Below, piece after piece: positions 52,915 to 60,999 of a stretch of 64,000 nt of DNA. Within the stretch, counting starts at the first letter, position 1, and every line of letters begins with the position of its first letter. A program made the translations under genes and the position numbers. The stretch is from an uncultured bacterium (GTDB lineage: Bacteria; Actinomycetota; Coriobacteriia; Coriobacteriales; Coriobacteriaceae): NCBI GenBank assembly GCA_905216145.1, contig CAJMST010000007.1, forward strand, positions 23,221-87,220, in the 5' to 3' direction. The notes under the pieces were generated by a model, which saw only the letters and a program-made list of their open reading frames with translations, did not search any database and was not told where the DNA came from.

Positions 52915-54168
52915 ATGGCGCAGGAACACGATCTGTTTGATGACATTATCGAGATCAGCAAAGGTTTCGATTTTCTTAAAAACCCGCTTGGCGGTGTGAC
53001 CGACGCGCTCGATCCGTCGGCGCCGCAGTGGAACCCTGCCGATTATAAGGAGCGTCCGCGCGGAAACACCATTCCGTGCCTGACCTGCAAAAACGAAAAG
53101 AGCGGCTGCACCGCGTGCATGGACGTGTGCCCGGTCAACGCTATCGAGGTCGAGGAAGACGCCATCGAGATTCTCGACTCCTGTCGCAAGTGCGGCCTGT
53201 GCGCCGCTGCCTGCCCGACGGAGGCGATCATCTCTCCGCGCCTTGCACCCAAAAACGTCTACGACGACATTGTCTCGGCGGCTACGAGCCACGAGACCGC
53301 CTACGTCACCTGCACGCGTGCCCTTAAGCGCATGCCGCGCGAGAACGAGGTCGTCGTCGCCTGCGTGGGCGATATTACGGCAGAGACTTGGTTTTCGGTA
53401 CTGGCCGACTATCCCAACGTGAGTGTGTACCTGCCGTTGGGCGTGTGCGATAAATGCCGCAACACCGGCGGTGAGGACATTCTGGGCGAGGCGATTGCGA
53501 AGGCCGAGGAGTGGTCCGGCACGGGTATGGGCCTGGAGGTCGACCCCAAGAGCCTCAAATGCCATAAGCGTCGCGAGTACGAGCGCAAGGAGTACATGGA
53601 TAAGATTGCCCGTACCACGGGTCTAACCGTGACCAAGCTCAATCCAGCGACGGCGGCGCTGGCCTCGGTGACGCAAAAGCTCAAGGCCCATCGCCATCAG
53701 ATTACCCAGCTGGAGCGCACGCTCAACACCATGTGCGGCACCACGACGACCAAGCGTCGCCGTTCGCTCACCCATGGGCGGCAGCTGGTGCTCTCGACAT
53801 TGCAAAACCACCCCGAGCTTGCCCAGAACATGCAGGTGAGCACGCCGGAGTGCGATTTTGACAAGTGCACGTCGTGTGGTGAGTGTGTCAATGTATGCCC
53901 TACGTTCGCCTGCGATCTGGTGGGAAGTGGCCGCTTTGCGTTGGAGTCCACGTATTGTTTGGGCTGCGGCGCCTGTGTCAAGGTGTGTCCCGAGCATGCG
54001 CTCAAGTTGGTTGAGCACGACGCGTCCAACCTGATCGTCGTCGATCCCGAGGCCGAGGAAAAGGCCGCCCAGAAGGCGAAGGCTCACGAAGAGGCTGAGA
54101 AGGTCAAGGCTGAGGCAAAGGCCAAGCTTGACAAGATGCTCGACCAAGTGGAGAAGCTCGCAGACTAG
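52915..54168 (+). CDS. Ferredoxin-type protein with four [4Fe-4S] motifs and coiled-coil tail
   Basis: 417-residue cytoplasmic iron-sulfur protein. ATG 52915 follows GGGAGGGG. Cys motifs: CLTCKNEKSGCTACMDVCP (about 53-71), CRKCGLCAAACP (about 88-99), CTSCGECVNVCP (about 318-329) and CLGCGACVKVCP (about 348-359). Between them is a 200-residue region with further Cys (VACVGDITAETWFSVL, GVCDKCRN) that resembles a domain seen in anaerobic 4Fe-4S proteins. An Ala/Lys/Glu tail (EEKAAQKAKAHEEAEKVKAE, continuing) is a predicted coiled coil. Electron carrier or scaffold role; partner unknown. Confidence 0.87.
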   Translation: MAQEHDLFDDIIEISKGFDFLKNPLGGVTDALDPSAPQWNPADYKERPRGNTIPCLTCKNEKSGCTACMDVCPVNAIEVEEDAIEILDSCRKCGLCAAACPTEAIISPRLAPKNVYDDIVSAATSHETAYVTCTRALKRMPRENEVVVACVGDITAETWFSVLADYPNVSVYLPLGVCDKCRNTGGEDILGEAIAKAEEWSGTGMGLEVDPKSLKCHKRREYERKEYMDKIARTTGLTVTKLNPATAALASVTQKLKAHRHQITQLERTLNTMCGTTTTKRRRSLTHGRQLVLSTLQNHPELAQNMQVSTPECDFDKCTSCGECVNVCPTFACDLVGSGRFALESTYCLGCGACVKVCPEHALKLVEHDASNLIVVDPEAEEKAAQKAKAHEEAEKVKAEAKAKLDKMLDQVEKLAD

Positions 54169-54238
54169 CCAGCGACCCCAATCTCTGCTTCATTTGCGCC
54201 GCCGTGGCGTCCGGGTTCGCCCAGATGCTGCGGCGGCG

Positions 54239-54244
54239 CTATAC
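54239..54244 (+). promoter_or_regulatory. Candidate -10 box of ychF
   Basis: TATACT lies 39 bp before the GTG start of ychF after a GC-rich stretch; no convincing -35 box is visible. Confidence 0.35.
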
Positions 54245-54282
54245 TTATGCAGTTTGAAGTACCTGTATCAAAAGGAGCTGTC

Positions 54283-55359
54283 GTGTCCCTTTCCATCGGT
54301 ATCGTGGGCCTGCCCAACGTGGGCAAGTCGACGCTGTTCACCGCGCTTACCAAAAAGACCGGCCTTGCCGCCAACTACCCGTTTGCCACGATCGACCCCA
54401 ACGTGGGTATCGTCGATGTGCCCGATAGCCGCCTGCAAAAGCTTGCCGACATCGTCAACCCGGGCCGCATTGTGCCGGCTACGGTCGAGTTTGTCGACAT
54501 CGCTGGCCTGGTGAAGGGTGCCAACGAGGGCGAGGGCCTGGGCAACCAGTTCCTGGCAAACATCCGCGAGACCGATGCCATCTGCGAGGTCGTGCGCTAC
54601 TTTAAGGACCCCAACGTCATGCGCGAGGTGGGCCGCACGGGCGAGTTCGTCGATCCCGCCGGCGATGCCGACACCATCATGACCGAGCTCATCCTGGCCG
54701 ACATGGGCACGCTCGAAAAGCAGCTGCCCAAGCTCGAGAAGGAGGCCAAGCGCGACAAGGAGCTCATGCCCAAGTTTGAGGTCGCCAAGCGCCTGCTTGC
54801 CTGGCTCAACGAGGGCAAGCGCGCCGCATCCATGGAGATGACCGACGAGGAGCGTGCCGCCGCCAAGGGCCTGTTCCTGCTCACCATGAAGCCCATCCTG
54901 TATGTGGCCAACGTGGACGAGGATATGCTCAATGAGGACCTGGCGCCCATCGATGGCGTCAAGCCGTTGCCCATCTGCGCCAAGATTGAGGCCGAGCTTT
55001 CCGAGCTCGATCCCGAGGATGCCGCCGACTACCTGGAGAGCCTGGGCCTGGAGCAGCCCGGCCTGGACGTGCTTGCTCAGGCTGCTTACAAGCTGCTCGG
55101 TCTGCAGTCGTTCTTTACGGCCGGCGAGATGGAGGTCAAGGCCTGGACGGTTCGTCAGGGCGCGACCGCCCCGCAGGCCGCCGGTGTCATCCACACCGAC
55201 TTTGAGCGCGGCTTTATTAAGGCCGAGGTCATTGGCTACGACGACTACATCGAGCTCGGCGGCGAGCAGGGCGCTAAGGCTGCCGGCAAGCTGCGCATTG
55301 AGGGCAAGGACTATGTTATGGCCGATGGCGACGTCGTGCACTTCCGCTTTAACGTGTAA
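54283..55359 (+). CDS. ychF: Redox-responsive ATPase YchF (Obg family)
   Basis: 358-residue OLA1/YchF. GTG 54283 follows AAAGGAG by 5 bp and gives the normal length. G1 is GLPNVGKST, G3 DIAGLVKGANEGEGLG, and the G4 position reads NVDE in place of NKxD, the change that makes the family prefer ATP over GTP. A helical coiled region follows and the C-terminal TGS domain (TVRQGATAPQAAGVIHTDFERGFIKAEV) is intact. Binds ribosomes in other bacteria and acts in stress responses. Twelve bases separate it from the next gene. Confidence 0.97.
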   Translation: MSLSIGIVGLPNVGKSTLFTALTKKTGLAANYPFATIDPNVGIVDVPDSRLQKLADIVNPGRIVPATVEFVDIAGLVKGANEGEGLGNQFLANIRETDAICEVVRYFKDPNVMREVGRTGEFVDPAGDADTIMTELILADMGTLEKQLPKLEKEAKRDKELMPKFEVAKRLLAWLNEGKRAASMEMTDEERAAAKGLFLLTMKPILYVANVDEDMLNEDLAPIDGVKPLPICAKIEAELSELDPEDAADYLESLGLEQPGLDVLAQAAYKLLGLQSFFTAGEMEVKAWTVRQGATAPQAAGVIHTDFERGFIKAEVIGYDDYIELGGEQGAKAAGKLRIEGKDYVMADGDVVHFRFNV

Positions 55360-55370
55360 GGACGACGCGC

Positions 55371-55754
55371 ATGTTTAAATATGGCAAAAAAGCTGGCTAC
55401 ATGGGTATTGCGCTGCTCGTACTTGCGGTGATTCCGCTGGTGGTTGCAGCGTTTGTTATCCCCAACATTGGTCCCGAGGTGGCAACAAAGTTTAACGCAG
55501 CAGGCGAGGTGACGCGTTGGGGCAAGAGCTACGAGCTGCTGGCGCTGCCGGTGCTCAACCTGCTGCTCGGCGTGGCGACGTATTTTACCGCCGGTCGTCA
55601 AGCAAAGAACAATGATGACTCCGCCGCCATGGCGCGCATCGTGTGCGAGCGCTACCTGCGCAACGGTTGCATCACGGGTGTGTTCCTCAACGTGATCAAC
55701 GTTTACTTTATGTACTCGGCGATTACCGGAACGGGCTTTGGCTTTGGTTTCTAG
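55371..55754 (+). CDS. DUF1648-containing small membrane protein
   Basis: 127-residue membrane protein with three hydrophobic helices (about 9-30, 54-73, 95-115). The loop after helix 1, VATKFNAAGEVTRWGKSYELLALPVL, is the DUF1648 signature also present in SdpI-type immunity proteins and many small membrane proteins. It follows ychF by 11 bp and may be co-transcribed. No partner toxin is visible. Function unknown. Confidence 0.82.
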   Translation: MFKYGKKAGYMGIALLVLAVIPLVVAAFVIPNIGPEVATKFNAAGEVTRWGKSYELLALPVLNLLLGVATYFTAGRQAKNNDDSAAMARIVCERYLRNGCITGVFLNVINVYFMYSAITGTGFGFGF

Positions 55755-55763
55755 CTTGTCCTT

Positions 55764-56153
55764 CTAGGCAACGAGCCTGCACGCATATTCAATGGCTGCT
55801 GCGAGGCCGCCGCTCGACCGTGGTTGAAAGACTACATCGGCGGCGGCCTCGTTTTCGTATCCGGCGCCGCGAAGGGCGAGTGCTATGCCGGCTTCTAAAA
55901 GGAGCGGCAGGCCGCGTTGGCTGGTTGCGATTACGGCAACCTGATTGAGCGAGCAGCTGTGCGCTTGGCATTGGATGGCAAGTTCGCCTTGCGTCGGGCA
56001 GGGGACCAGAACGGCGGCGACGCGACTTGATAGCAATTTAAATGCTGTGCGCTCATCGGGCGAAAGGCATTCAGCTTCAACGACGACGAGCTTGGGCGGT
56101 GCGCTGTTTGTGCGAAGCGTGGCTCGGTACATGCGGACCGAAGAACCCGACAT
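55764..56153 (-). CDS. Hypothetical protein divergent from an XRE regulator
   Basis: 129 residues; AGGAG is 6 bp before the ATG. Alternating beta-alpha pattern (PKLVVVEAE, VAAVLVPCPTQGELAIQCQAHSCSLNQVAVIATSQRGLPLLLEAGIALALRGAG) hints at a Rossmann-like fold; the segment around GLPLLLEAGIALALRG faintly recalls DprA/LOG-type nucleotide-binding proteins, but this is weak. It faces the small XRE gene across a perfect 24-bp palindrome and is the probable regulatory target. Confidence 0.65.
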   Translation of the reverse strand: MSGSSVRMYRATLRTNSAPPKLVVVEAECLSPDERTAFKLLSSRVAAVLVPCPTQGELAIQCQAHSCSLNQVAVIATSQRGLPLLLEAGIALALRGAGYENEAAADVVFQPRSSGGLAAAIEYACRLVA

Positions 56154-56176
56154 AGAAAACTCCTGTGTATTCGGGA

Positions 56177-56200
56177 AAACGTAAACTATAGTTTACGTTT
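56177..56200. promoter_or_regulatory. Perfect 24-bp palindromic operator
   Basis: AAACGTAAACTA is followed directly by its reverse complement TAGTTTACGTTT. It lies between two divergent genes, 23 bp before one start and 29 bp before the other, so one dimer or tetramer of the XRE protein could control both promoters. Confidence 0.8.
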
Positions 56201-56229
56201 ATGTTCGGCTCCATTTCAAACTCGGCTGC

Positions 56230-56448
56230 ATGGACGAACGTGCGAAACAGATTCTTGGCAGGCGGGTCGAAGAGACACGCAGGGACCTTGGTATCTCCAA
56301 GGTTGATTTTTGTGTGGCGACAGGAATCAGCCGACCCTACCTCGACCGAATCGAAGATGGGACGGCAAATTTCACGCTCAAGGTTCTATTTAAGATCGCG
56401 CCCGCACTCGGCATGACGGTGTCAGAGCTTCTTGAAGGCATTGAGTAG
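56230..56448 (+). CDS. Small XRE-family transcriptional regulator
   Basis: 72 residues consisting almost only of a Cro/C1-type helix-turn-helix (GRRVEETRRDLGISKVDFCVATGISRPYLDRIEDGTANFTLKVLFKIAPALGMTVSELLEG). The upstream palindrome is its likely binding site. Convergent with the asparaginase gene (about 21 bp between ends). Size is typical of single-domain autorepressors. Confidence 0.9.
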   Translation: MDERAKQILGRRVEETRRDLGISKVDFCVATGISRPYLDRIEDGTANFTLKVLFKIAPALGMTVSELLEGIE

Positions 56449-56469
56449 GGGATACCGGTCGATGCCTGG

Positions 56470-57483
56470 CTACGCCATCGGGATGCGGTCGTGGTTGACT
56501 TGGCTGTAGAACAGGCGCTGGATTTCGGCGGCATCGCGTGACTGGCCGAGTGCCCACATGGTCTTGGCCACAAGCGTCTCGGTGGTCATGTCATCGCCGC
56601 GCAGAATGCCCGGATGATCGGCGTAAGCGCGGCCGACCTCATAAACGCCCAGATCGAGGCCCTCTTCGGGGACCTGCGTGGTCATAACGACGGTGCGGCC
56701 CGAATCGACCCAGCGGAAAATTGCCTCTTGGAACGAATCGCCGGACTCGCCAAACTCGGGAATACCGCCAATGCCAAAGGTCTCAAGAATTACAGCATCG
56801 TAGCTATCGGCTAGGGCGTCCAGGATACCCGGGTTCACGCCGGGCGTCAGCTTAAGGACAAATACGCGCGGATCGATACTGTCGTAGAAACGCACCGGGC
56901 TCTCATTCTGATGAGTGCCGTGAAGCCCGTTGCGCACAATGCGGTCGTTGCGGATGTAGGCAATGGGCGGATAGTTGACGCTAATGAACGCGTTAAAGCT
57001 CATGGTGCGCTGCTTGCGGGCGCGCGTGCCGGCAATGGCGACGCCGCCAAACACGATCGAGACGTCGTGCGAATGCTCGTCGAGTGCATAGAGCAGACTC
57101 TGGTACAGGTTGAGCTTGGCATCGGTAAAGGGGTTGCCCATGGGCTTTTGCGAGCCGGTGAGCACGATGGGCTTGGGGCTGTCCTGAATTAGATAGGAAA
57201 GCGCTGCCGCGGTGTAGCTCATAGTGTCGGTGCCGTGCAGAATCACGAAGCCGTCGTGATCGGCATAGCCCTCGACGATGACGTCGCGGATACGCATCCA
57301 GTCGCTTGGGCGCATATTGGTGCTGTCGATGTTCATGGGCTGCACGACGTCGAGCTCGCAGAGGCCCGAGATCTCGGGGACGCTCTGGGCGAGTTCCTCA
57401 CCGGTCAGGGCGGGGGAGAGGCCGTTGCCGTCCTCGGTCGATGCGATGGTGCCGCCCGTGGCGATGAGAAGGATGCGCTTCAT
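56470..57483 (-). CDS. ansA: L-asparaginase (type I-like)
   Basis: 337-residue asparaginase hydrolysing asparagine to aspartate and ammonia. ATG 57483 (MKRILLIATGGTIAS) is the family start. The two catalytic Thr motifs are ATGGTIAST (about 8-16) and ILHGTDTMSYTAAAL (about 82-96), with the Lys of LTGSQKPMG. No signal peptide, so it is a cytoplasmic type I-like enzyme. Ammonia produced here can feed glutamine synthetase and GuaA. AGGAA lies about 8 bp before the ATG. Confidence 0.94.
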   Translation of the reverse strand: MKRILLIATGGTIASTEDGNGLSPALTGEELAQSVPEISGLCELDVVQPMNIDSTNMRPSDWMRIRDVIVEGYADHDGFVILHGTDTMSYTAAALSYLIQDSPKPIVLTGSQKPMGNPFTDAKLNLYQSLLYALDEHSHDVSIVFGGVAIAGTRARKQRTMSFNAFISVNYPPIAYIRNDRIVRNGLHGTHQNESPVRFYDSIDPRVFVLKLTPGVNPGILDALADSYDAVILETFGIGGIPEFGESGDSFQEAIFRWVDSGRTVVMTTQVPEEGLDLGVYEVGRAYADHPGILRGDDMTTETLVAKTMWALGQSRDAAEIQRLFYSQVNHDRIPMA

Positions 57484-57750
57484 GCTGGTATTCCTATCGT
57501 ATTTGCCGCCGCAGAGGCGGAGTCGTTCGGCAGTATTGTGGCACAGGGCGTCCAATGTTCAAACGTATTACATCATCTGTAACGTCTGGTAACACTTCAA
57601 TTGCCGTCAAATAGGGGCCCAGGTCGTGCGTTTGCCGTGCGCTGATGGCTGCGAGGGACGAGAAACCCCATATAACGTGTACACTATGAAAGTTATTCTC
57701 GTTTATTCGCGCGGGTGGGCACCGGCTCCCCGCCAACAAGAGGGGGAACC

Positions 57751-59349
57751 ATGGATCAAAAGGCTTCCGCAAAGGTCCTCGTACTCGACTTTGGTGCGCA
57801 GTACGGTCAGCTCATTGCCCGTCGCGTCCGCGACCTCAACGTGTATTCCGAGATCGTCCCCTGCGACATCTCGGCCGACGAGATTCGCGAGATGAACGCC
57901 TCTGCGCTCATCCTTTCCGGCGGCCCGGCTTCCGTGTATGCCGAGGACGCTCCGTCTATCGATCCCGCCATCTTTGACCTGGGCCTTCCCGTCCTGGGCT
58001 TTTGCTACGGCCATCAGATCACGGCCGTGACGCTCGGCGGCAAGGTCGGCCACTCCGAGGTGGGCGAGTACGGCCGCGCCACCATCACGCGCACGGCCGG
58101 CGCCAAGCTCTTTAACTCCACGCCCATGGAGCAGACCGTGTGGATGAGCCACCGCGACGCCGTTTCCGAGGTGCCCGAGGGCTTTACCGTTACCGCCAGC
58201 ACCGACGTGTGCCCGGTCGCTGCGATGGAGTGCGTCGAGCGCAAAATCTTCACCACGCAGTTCCACCCCGAAGTCAAGCACTCCGAGTACGGTCAGCAGC
58301 TGCTGAGCAACTTCCTGTTTGAGATCTGCGGCCTGGAGCCCAACTGGAGCATGGACAACCTGGTCGAGACCATGACGGCCGAGTTCCGCGAGAAGGTCGG
58401 CGACGACCGCGTGATTCTGGCCCTGTCCGGTGGCGTCGACTCCTCCGTCGTGGCTGCGCTGGGCGCTCGCGCCGTGGGCAAGCAGATGACCTGCGTGTTC
58501 ATCAACCACGGCCTGCTGCGCAAGGGCGAGCCCGAGCAGGTGGAGGAGGTCTTCACCAAGCAGTTTGACGTCGACTTTATCCACGTCCACGCCGAGGACC
58601 GCTACGCCGAGCTTCTGGCCGGCGTGACCGAGCCCGAGGAGAAGCGCCGCATCATCGGTACGCAGTTCTGGAAAGAGTTCTTCGCCGTGGCGCAGCAGCT
58701 CGAGACCGATGGCAAGCCGGTCAAGTACCTGGCTCAGGGCACCATCTACCCCGACATCATCGAGTCCGGCGCTCGCAAGACGGGCGGCAAGACGGCCACC
58801 ATCAAGAGCCACCACAACCTGATCCCGTTCCCCGAGGGCGTGCACTTCGACCTCATCGAGCCGCTCGATCATTTCTTTAAGGACGAGGTCCGTGCACTTG
58901 GTCTGGCACTGGGCCTGCCGGGTCACATCGTGTTCCGCCAGCCCTTCCCGGGCCCGGGTCTTGCCATTCGCATCATCGGTGCGGTCGACAAGGAGAAGCT
59001 CGAGGTCCTCAAGAACGCCGACGCCATCGTGCGCGAGGAGCTGGATGCCTACAATCAGCGTCTGTTTGAGCAGACCGGCGAGCGCAACTCCGAGCACAGC
59101 TGCTGGCAGTATTTCGCGGTTCTGCCCGACATTAAGTCCGTCGGCGTTATGGGCGACGAGCGCACCTACCAGCGTCCGATCATCCTGCGTGCCGTCGAGT
59201 CCAGCGATGCCATGACCGCCGACTGGGCCAAGCTGCCCTACGACGTGCTGGCCCGCATTTCTGGCCGCATCGTTGCCGAGGTCCCCGGCGCCAACCGCGT
59301 GTGCTACGACATCACGTCCAAGCCGCCCGCGACGATCGAGTGGGAGTAG
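57751..59349 (+). CDS. guaA: GMP synthase (glutamine-hydrolysing)
   Basis: 532-residue GuaA converting XMP to GMP. ATG 57751 follows GAGGGGG. The N-terminal class I amidotransferase has Cys in LGFCYGHQ (about 84-91) and His/Glu in FHPEVKHSEYG; the ATP-pyrophosphatase domain starts at about residue 215 with the PP-loop LSGGVDSSVV, and the C-terminal dimerisation domain has RQPFPGPGLAIR and ends in the usual KPPATIEWE. All complete. Terminator follows. Confidence 0.98.
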   Translation: MDQKASAKVLVLDFGAQYGQLIARRVRDLNVYSEIVPCDISADEIREMNASALILSGGPASVYAEDAPSIDPAIFDLGLPVLGFCYGHQITAVTLGGKVGHSEVGEYGRATITRTAGAKLFNSTPMEQTVWMSHRDAVSEVPEGFTVTASTDVCPVAAMECVERKIFTTQFHPEVKHSEYGQQLLSNFLFEICGLEPNWSMDNLVETMTAEFREKVGDDRVILALSGGVDSSVVAALGARAVGKQMTCVFINHGLLRKGEPEQVEEVFTKQFDVDFIHVHAEDRYAELLAGVTEPEEKRRIIGTQFWKEFFAVAQQLETDGKPVKYLAQGTIYPDIIESGARKTGGKTATIKSHHNLIPFPEGVHFDLIEPLDHFFKDEVRALGLALGLPGHIVFRQPFPGPGLAIRIIGAVDKEKLEVLKNADAIVREELDAYNQRLFEQTGERNSEHSCWQYFAVLPDIKSVGVMGDERTYQRPIILRAVESSDAMTADWAKLPYDVLARISGRIVAEVPGANRVCYDITSKPPATIEWE

Positions 59350-59464
59350 GCTGACAGGGTTCTGACCTGTATTTTTGAGTGCCGCACTGTGCTGCTGAGT
59401 TTCGTTTCGTACGAGAGTCATGGCAAAGCCGCCAGCGACGGCGGTGAGTAAATACGGTAATCTG

Positions 59465-59500
59465 GCCTCCGTTCCCGCGTTGGGACGGAGGCTTTTTCTT
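59465..59500 (+). terminator. guaA terminator
   Basis: GCCTCCGTTCCC (59465-59476) pairs with GGGACGGAGGC (59482-59492) with one bulged base, followed by TTTTTCTTT. Confidence 0.9.
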
Positions 59501-59506
59501 TGCCGT

Positions 59507-59879
59507 TTTACTCCCTTTCACCTGCGATTTCGCGATTTACTCCCCGTATTTCAAGACGACAAGGCACGGGGCGGTATTCGGAGGAACGGGAGTAAAGATT
59601 TATCCCGAATGAGTAGACGCGCGATTTTTGTCCCCGAGAACGAAACGAGGCCGTTTCGGGGCCCGTGAAACTCAAATCGAACTCAACGGGCGTTTTTACG
59701 GTCTCCGTACGGCGTTTCCCCAGGTGGTTAATGGGGAGTAAAGAATCTCGCCGCCTCAATGAAAACGGGAGTAATCAGGGGAAATGCCGCAGTGTACTGC
59801 CGTGTGCCGCCATGTAAGCCACCGCGTCATTTACTCCCCATTTACGCTTGAAATGCCTTTGCATGCAATGGGGAGTAAA
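59507..59879. repeat. Seven GGGAGTAA(A) repeats in both orientations
   Basis: The motif (G)GGGAGTAAA or its complement TTTACTCCC(C) occurs at 59507, 59536, 59588, 59733, 59767, 59830 and 59867. The last two form a 13-bp perfect inverted repeat TTTACTCCCCATT/AATGGGGAGTAAA. No gene is credible in this 460-bp gap. Spacing is irregular, so it is not a CRISPR array. The motif may be a binding site or the end sequence of a small repeat. Confidence 0.65.
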
Positions 59880-59966
59880 AACTCAGCTTACGCAGGAGCG
59901 AGCGGAGCTCACCGCCTAGCCTGGCGTCCTGATTCGGTTGCGTTGATTGCGAAATGCGGGGAGCCG

Positions 59967-60260
59967 TTACAGCAAGGCTTTCCAGTCCTCGTACTCGTCG
60001 GCGTCGATCTCGCCGTTCTCGAGCCGTGCGCGCTTCTCTGCCCACAACTCGATCGCCATCGCGGCTTTGGGCGCGTGCGGCGCCTTGGGGTTCAGGGAGA
60101 GGCCCGAACCGTCGGCTGAGGGAACTATGCCGAAGGAGTCTTCGAGCCGCACGAGCAGCGACATGAGGTCGCCTGCGGTCTCGACGCCGTAATCCTTGAG
60201 GGCGTTGACGGACACGCCGAGCGCTGCGGCGATGGACTCGAGCAGCTCGGGCTTGTCCAT
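59967..60260 (-). pseudogene. XRE-type regulator truncated at its 5' end
   Basis: The frame encodes about 98 residues starting DKPELLESIAAALGVSVNALKDYGVETAGDLMSLLVRLEDSFGIVP. KPELLESIAAALGV is the last helix of a Cro/C1 helix-turn-helix, and the rest is a C-terminal domain typical of longer XRE proteins. The first about 50 residues, including the recognition helix, are missing, cut exactly where the integrase sequence begins. Native-looking high GC. Either a real deletion or an assembly join. Confidence 0.7.
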
Positions 60261-60669
60261 CAGCAAATCCTATCAGCGGCTCAAGGGCAAGGACGTGATT
60301 ACCACTCCTAAGACGAAAAAGAGCAACCGTGTCATTAAGATGCCCAAATTCCTCTGTGGAGAGATGGAGGACTACTTAAAGATGTTTTACAGCACCGGGG
60401 CAAATGAACGGATTTTCCCTGTCAGCAAGCACTATCTCCACCATGAAATGGACAGAGGTGCGAAAGCGGCGGGAGTGAAGCGGATCAGAATTCACGACCT
60501 CCGACATTCACACATTTCCCTGCTGATTGATATGGGCTTCACCGCCCTGGCAATCGCTGACCGGGTGGGGCATGAGAGTATCGATATCACCTACCGCTAC
60601 GCCCATCTGTTTCCTACAAGGCAGACGGAGATGGCGGACAAACTGGACTTTGAAAGGATGGGAACGTAA
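60259..60669 (+). pseudogene. Tyrosine recombinase (integrase), C-terminal fragment
   Basis: About 136 codons of a tyrosine recombinase catalytic domain: SISKSYQRLKGKDVITTPKTKKSNR and IHDLRHSHISLLIDMGFTALAIADRVGHESIDITYRYAHL. The second Arg-box (HDLRH), the H of VGHES and the catalytic Tyr are present, but the N-terminal DNA-binding domains and the first catalytic Arg are missing; the frame runs into the antisense of the XRE gene. It resembles integrases of Bacillota mobile elements. As shown it would be inactive. Confidence 0.85.
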
Positions 60670-60671
60670 CC

Positions 60672-60992
60672 ATGTCACTGAAAAACCGAGACAACAAAAA
60701 TCGCTGGAGGAACAAGACCGTGGCCTTCCGGGTGTCCCCGGAGGAAGATGAACAGATCGAGGCCGCTGTGCGGCTCTCCGGCCTGACAAAGCAGGACTAC
60801 ATCACAAGACGCCTCCTGTGCCGGGACGTAGTGGTACAGGGTAATCCCAAGGTCTACAAAGCCCTGCGTGACCAGCTTGCCGCCGTTCTGGACGAACTGC
60901 GGCGGGCCGAGGACGGGGCTGGCGTGGACGATGAACTGCTGGACACCATTCAGATGATCGCCGCTATCATGGGCGGCATGAAGGAGGATTGA
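60672..60992 (+). CDS. mobC: MobC-like relaxosome accessory protein
   Basis: 106 residues. The N-terminal KNRDNKNRWRNKTVAFRVSPEEDEQIEAAVRLSGLTKQDYITRRLL is the ribbon-helix-helix-like region shared by MobC/plasmid mobilisation accessory proteins, followed by a helical tail (KALRDQLAAVLDELRR). It should bind the transfer origin and help the relaxase. It starts 2 bp after the integrase stop and ends just before the ATPase gene, so the three read as one operon. Confidence 0.82.
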   Translation: MSLKNRDNKNRWRNKTVAFRVSPEEDEQIEAAVRLSGLTKQDYITRRLLCRDVVVQGNPKVYKALRDQLAAVLDELRRAEDGAGVDDELLDTIQMIAAIMGGMKED

Positions 60993-60999
60993 TAGATTG

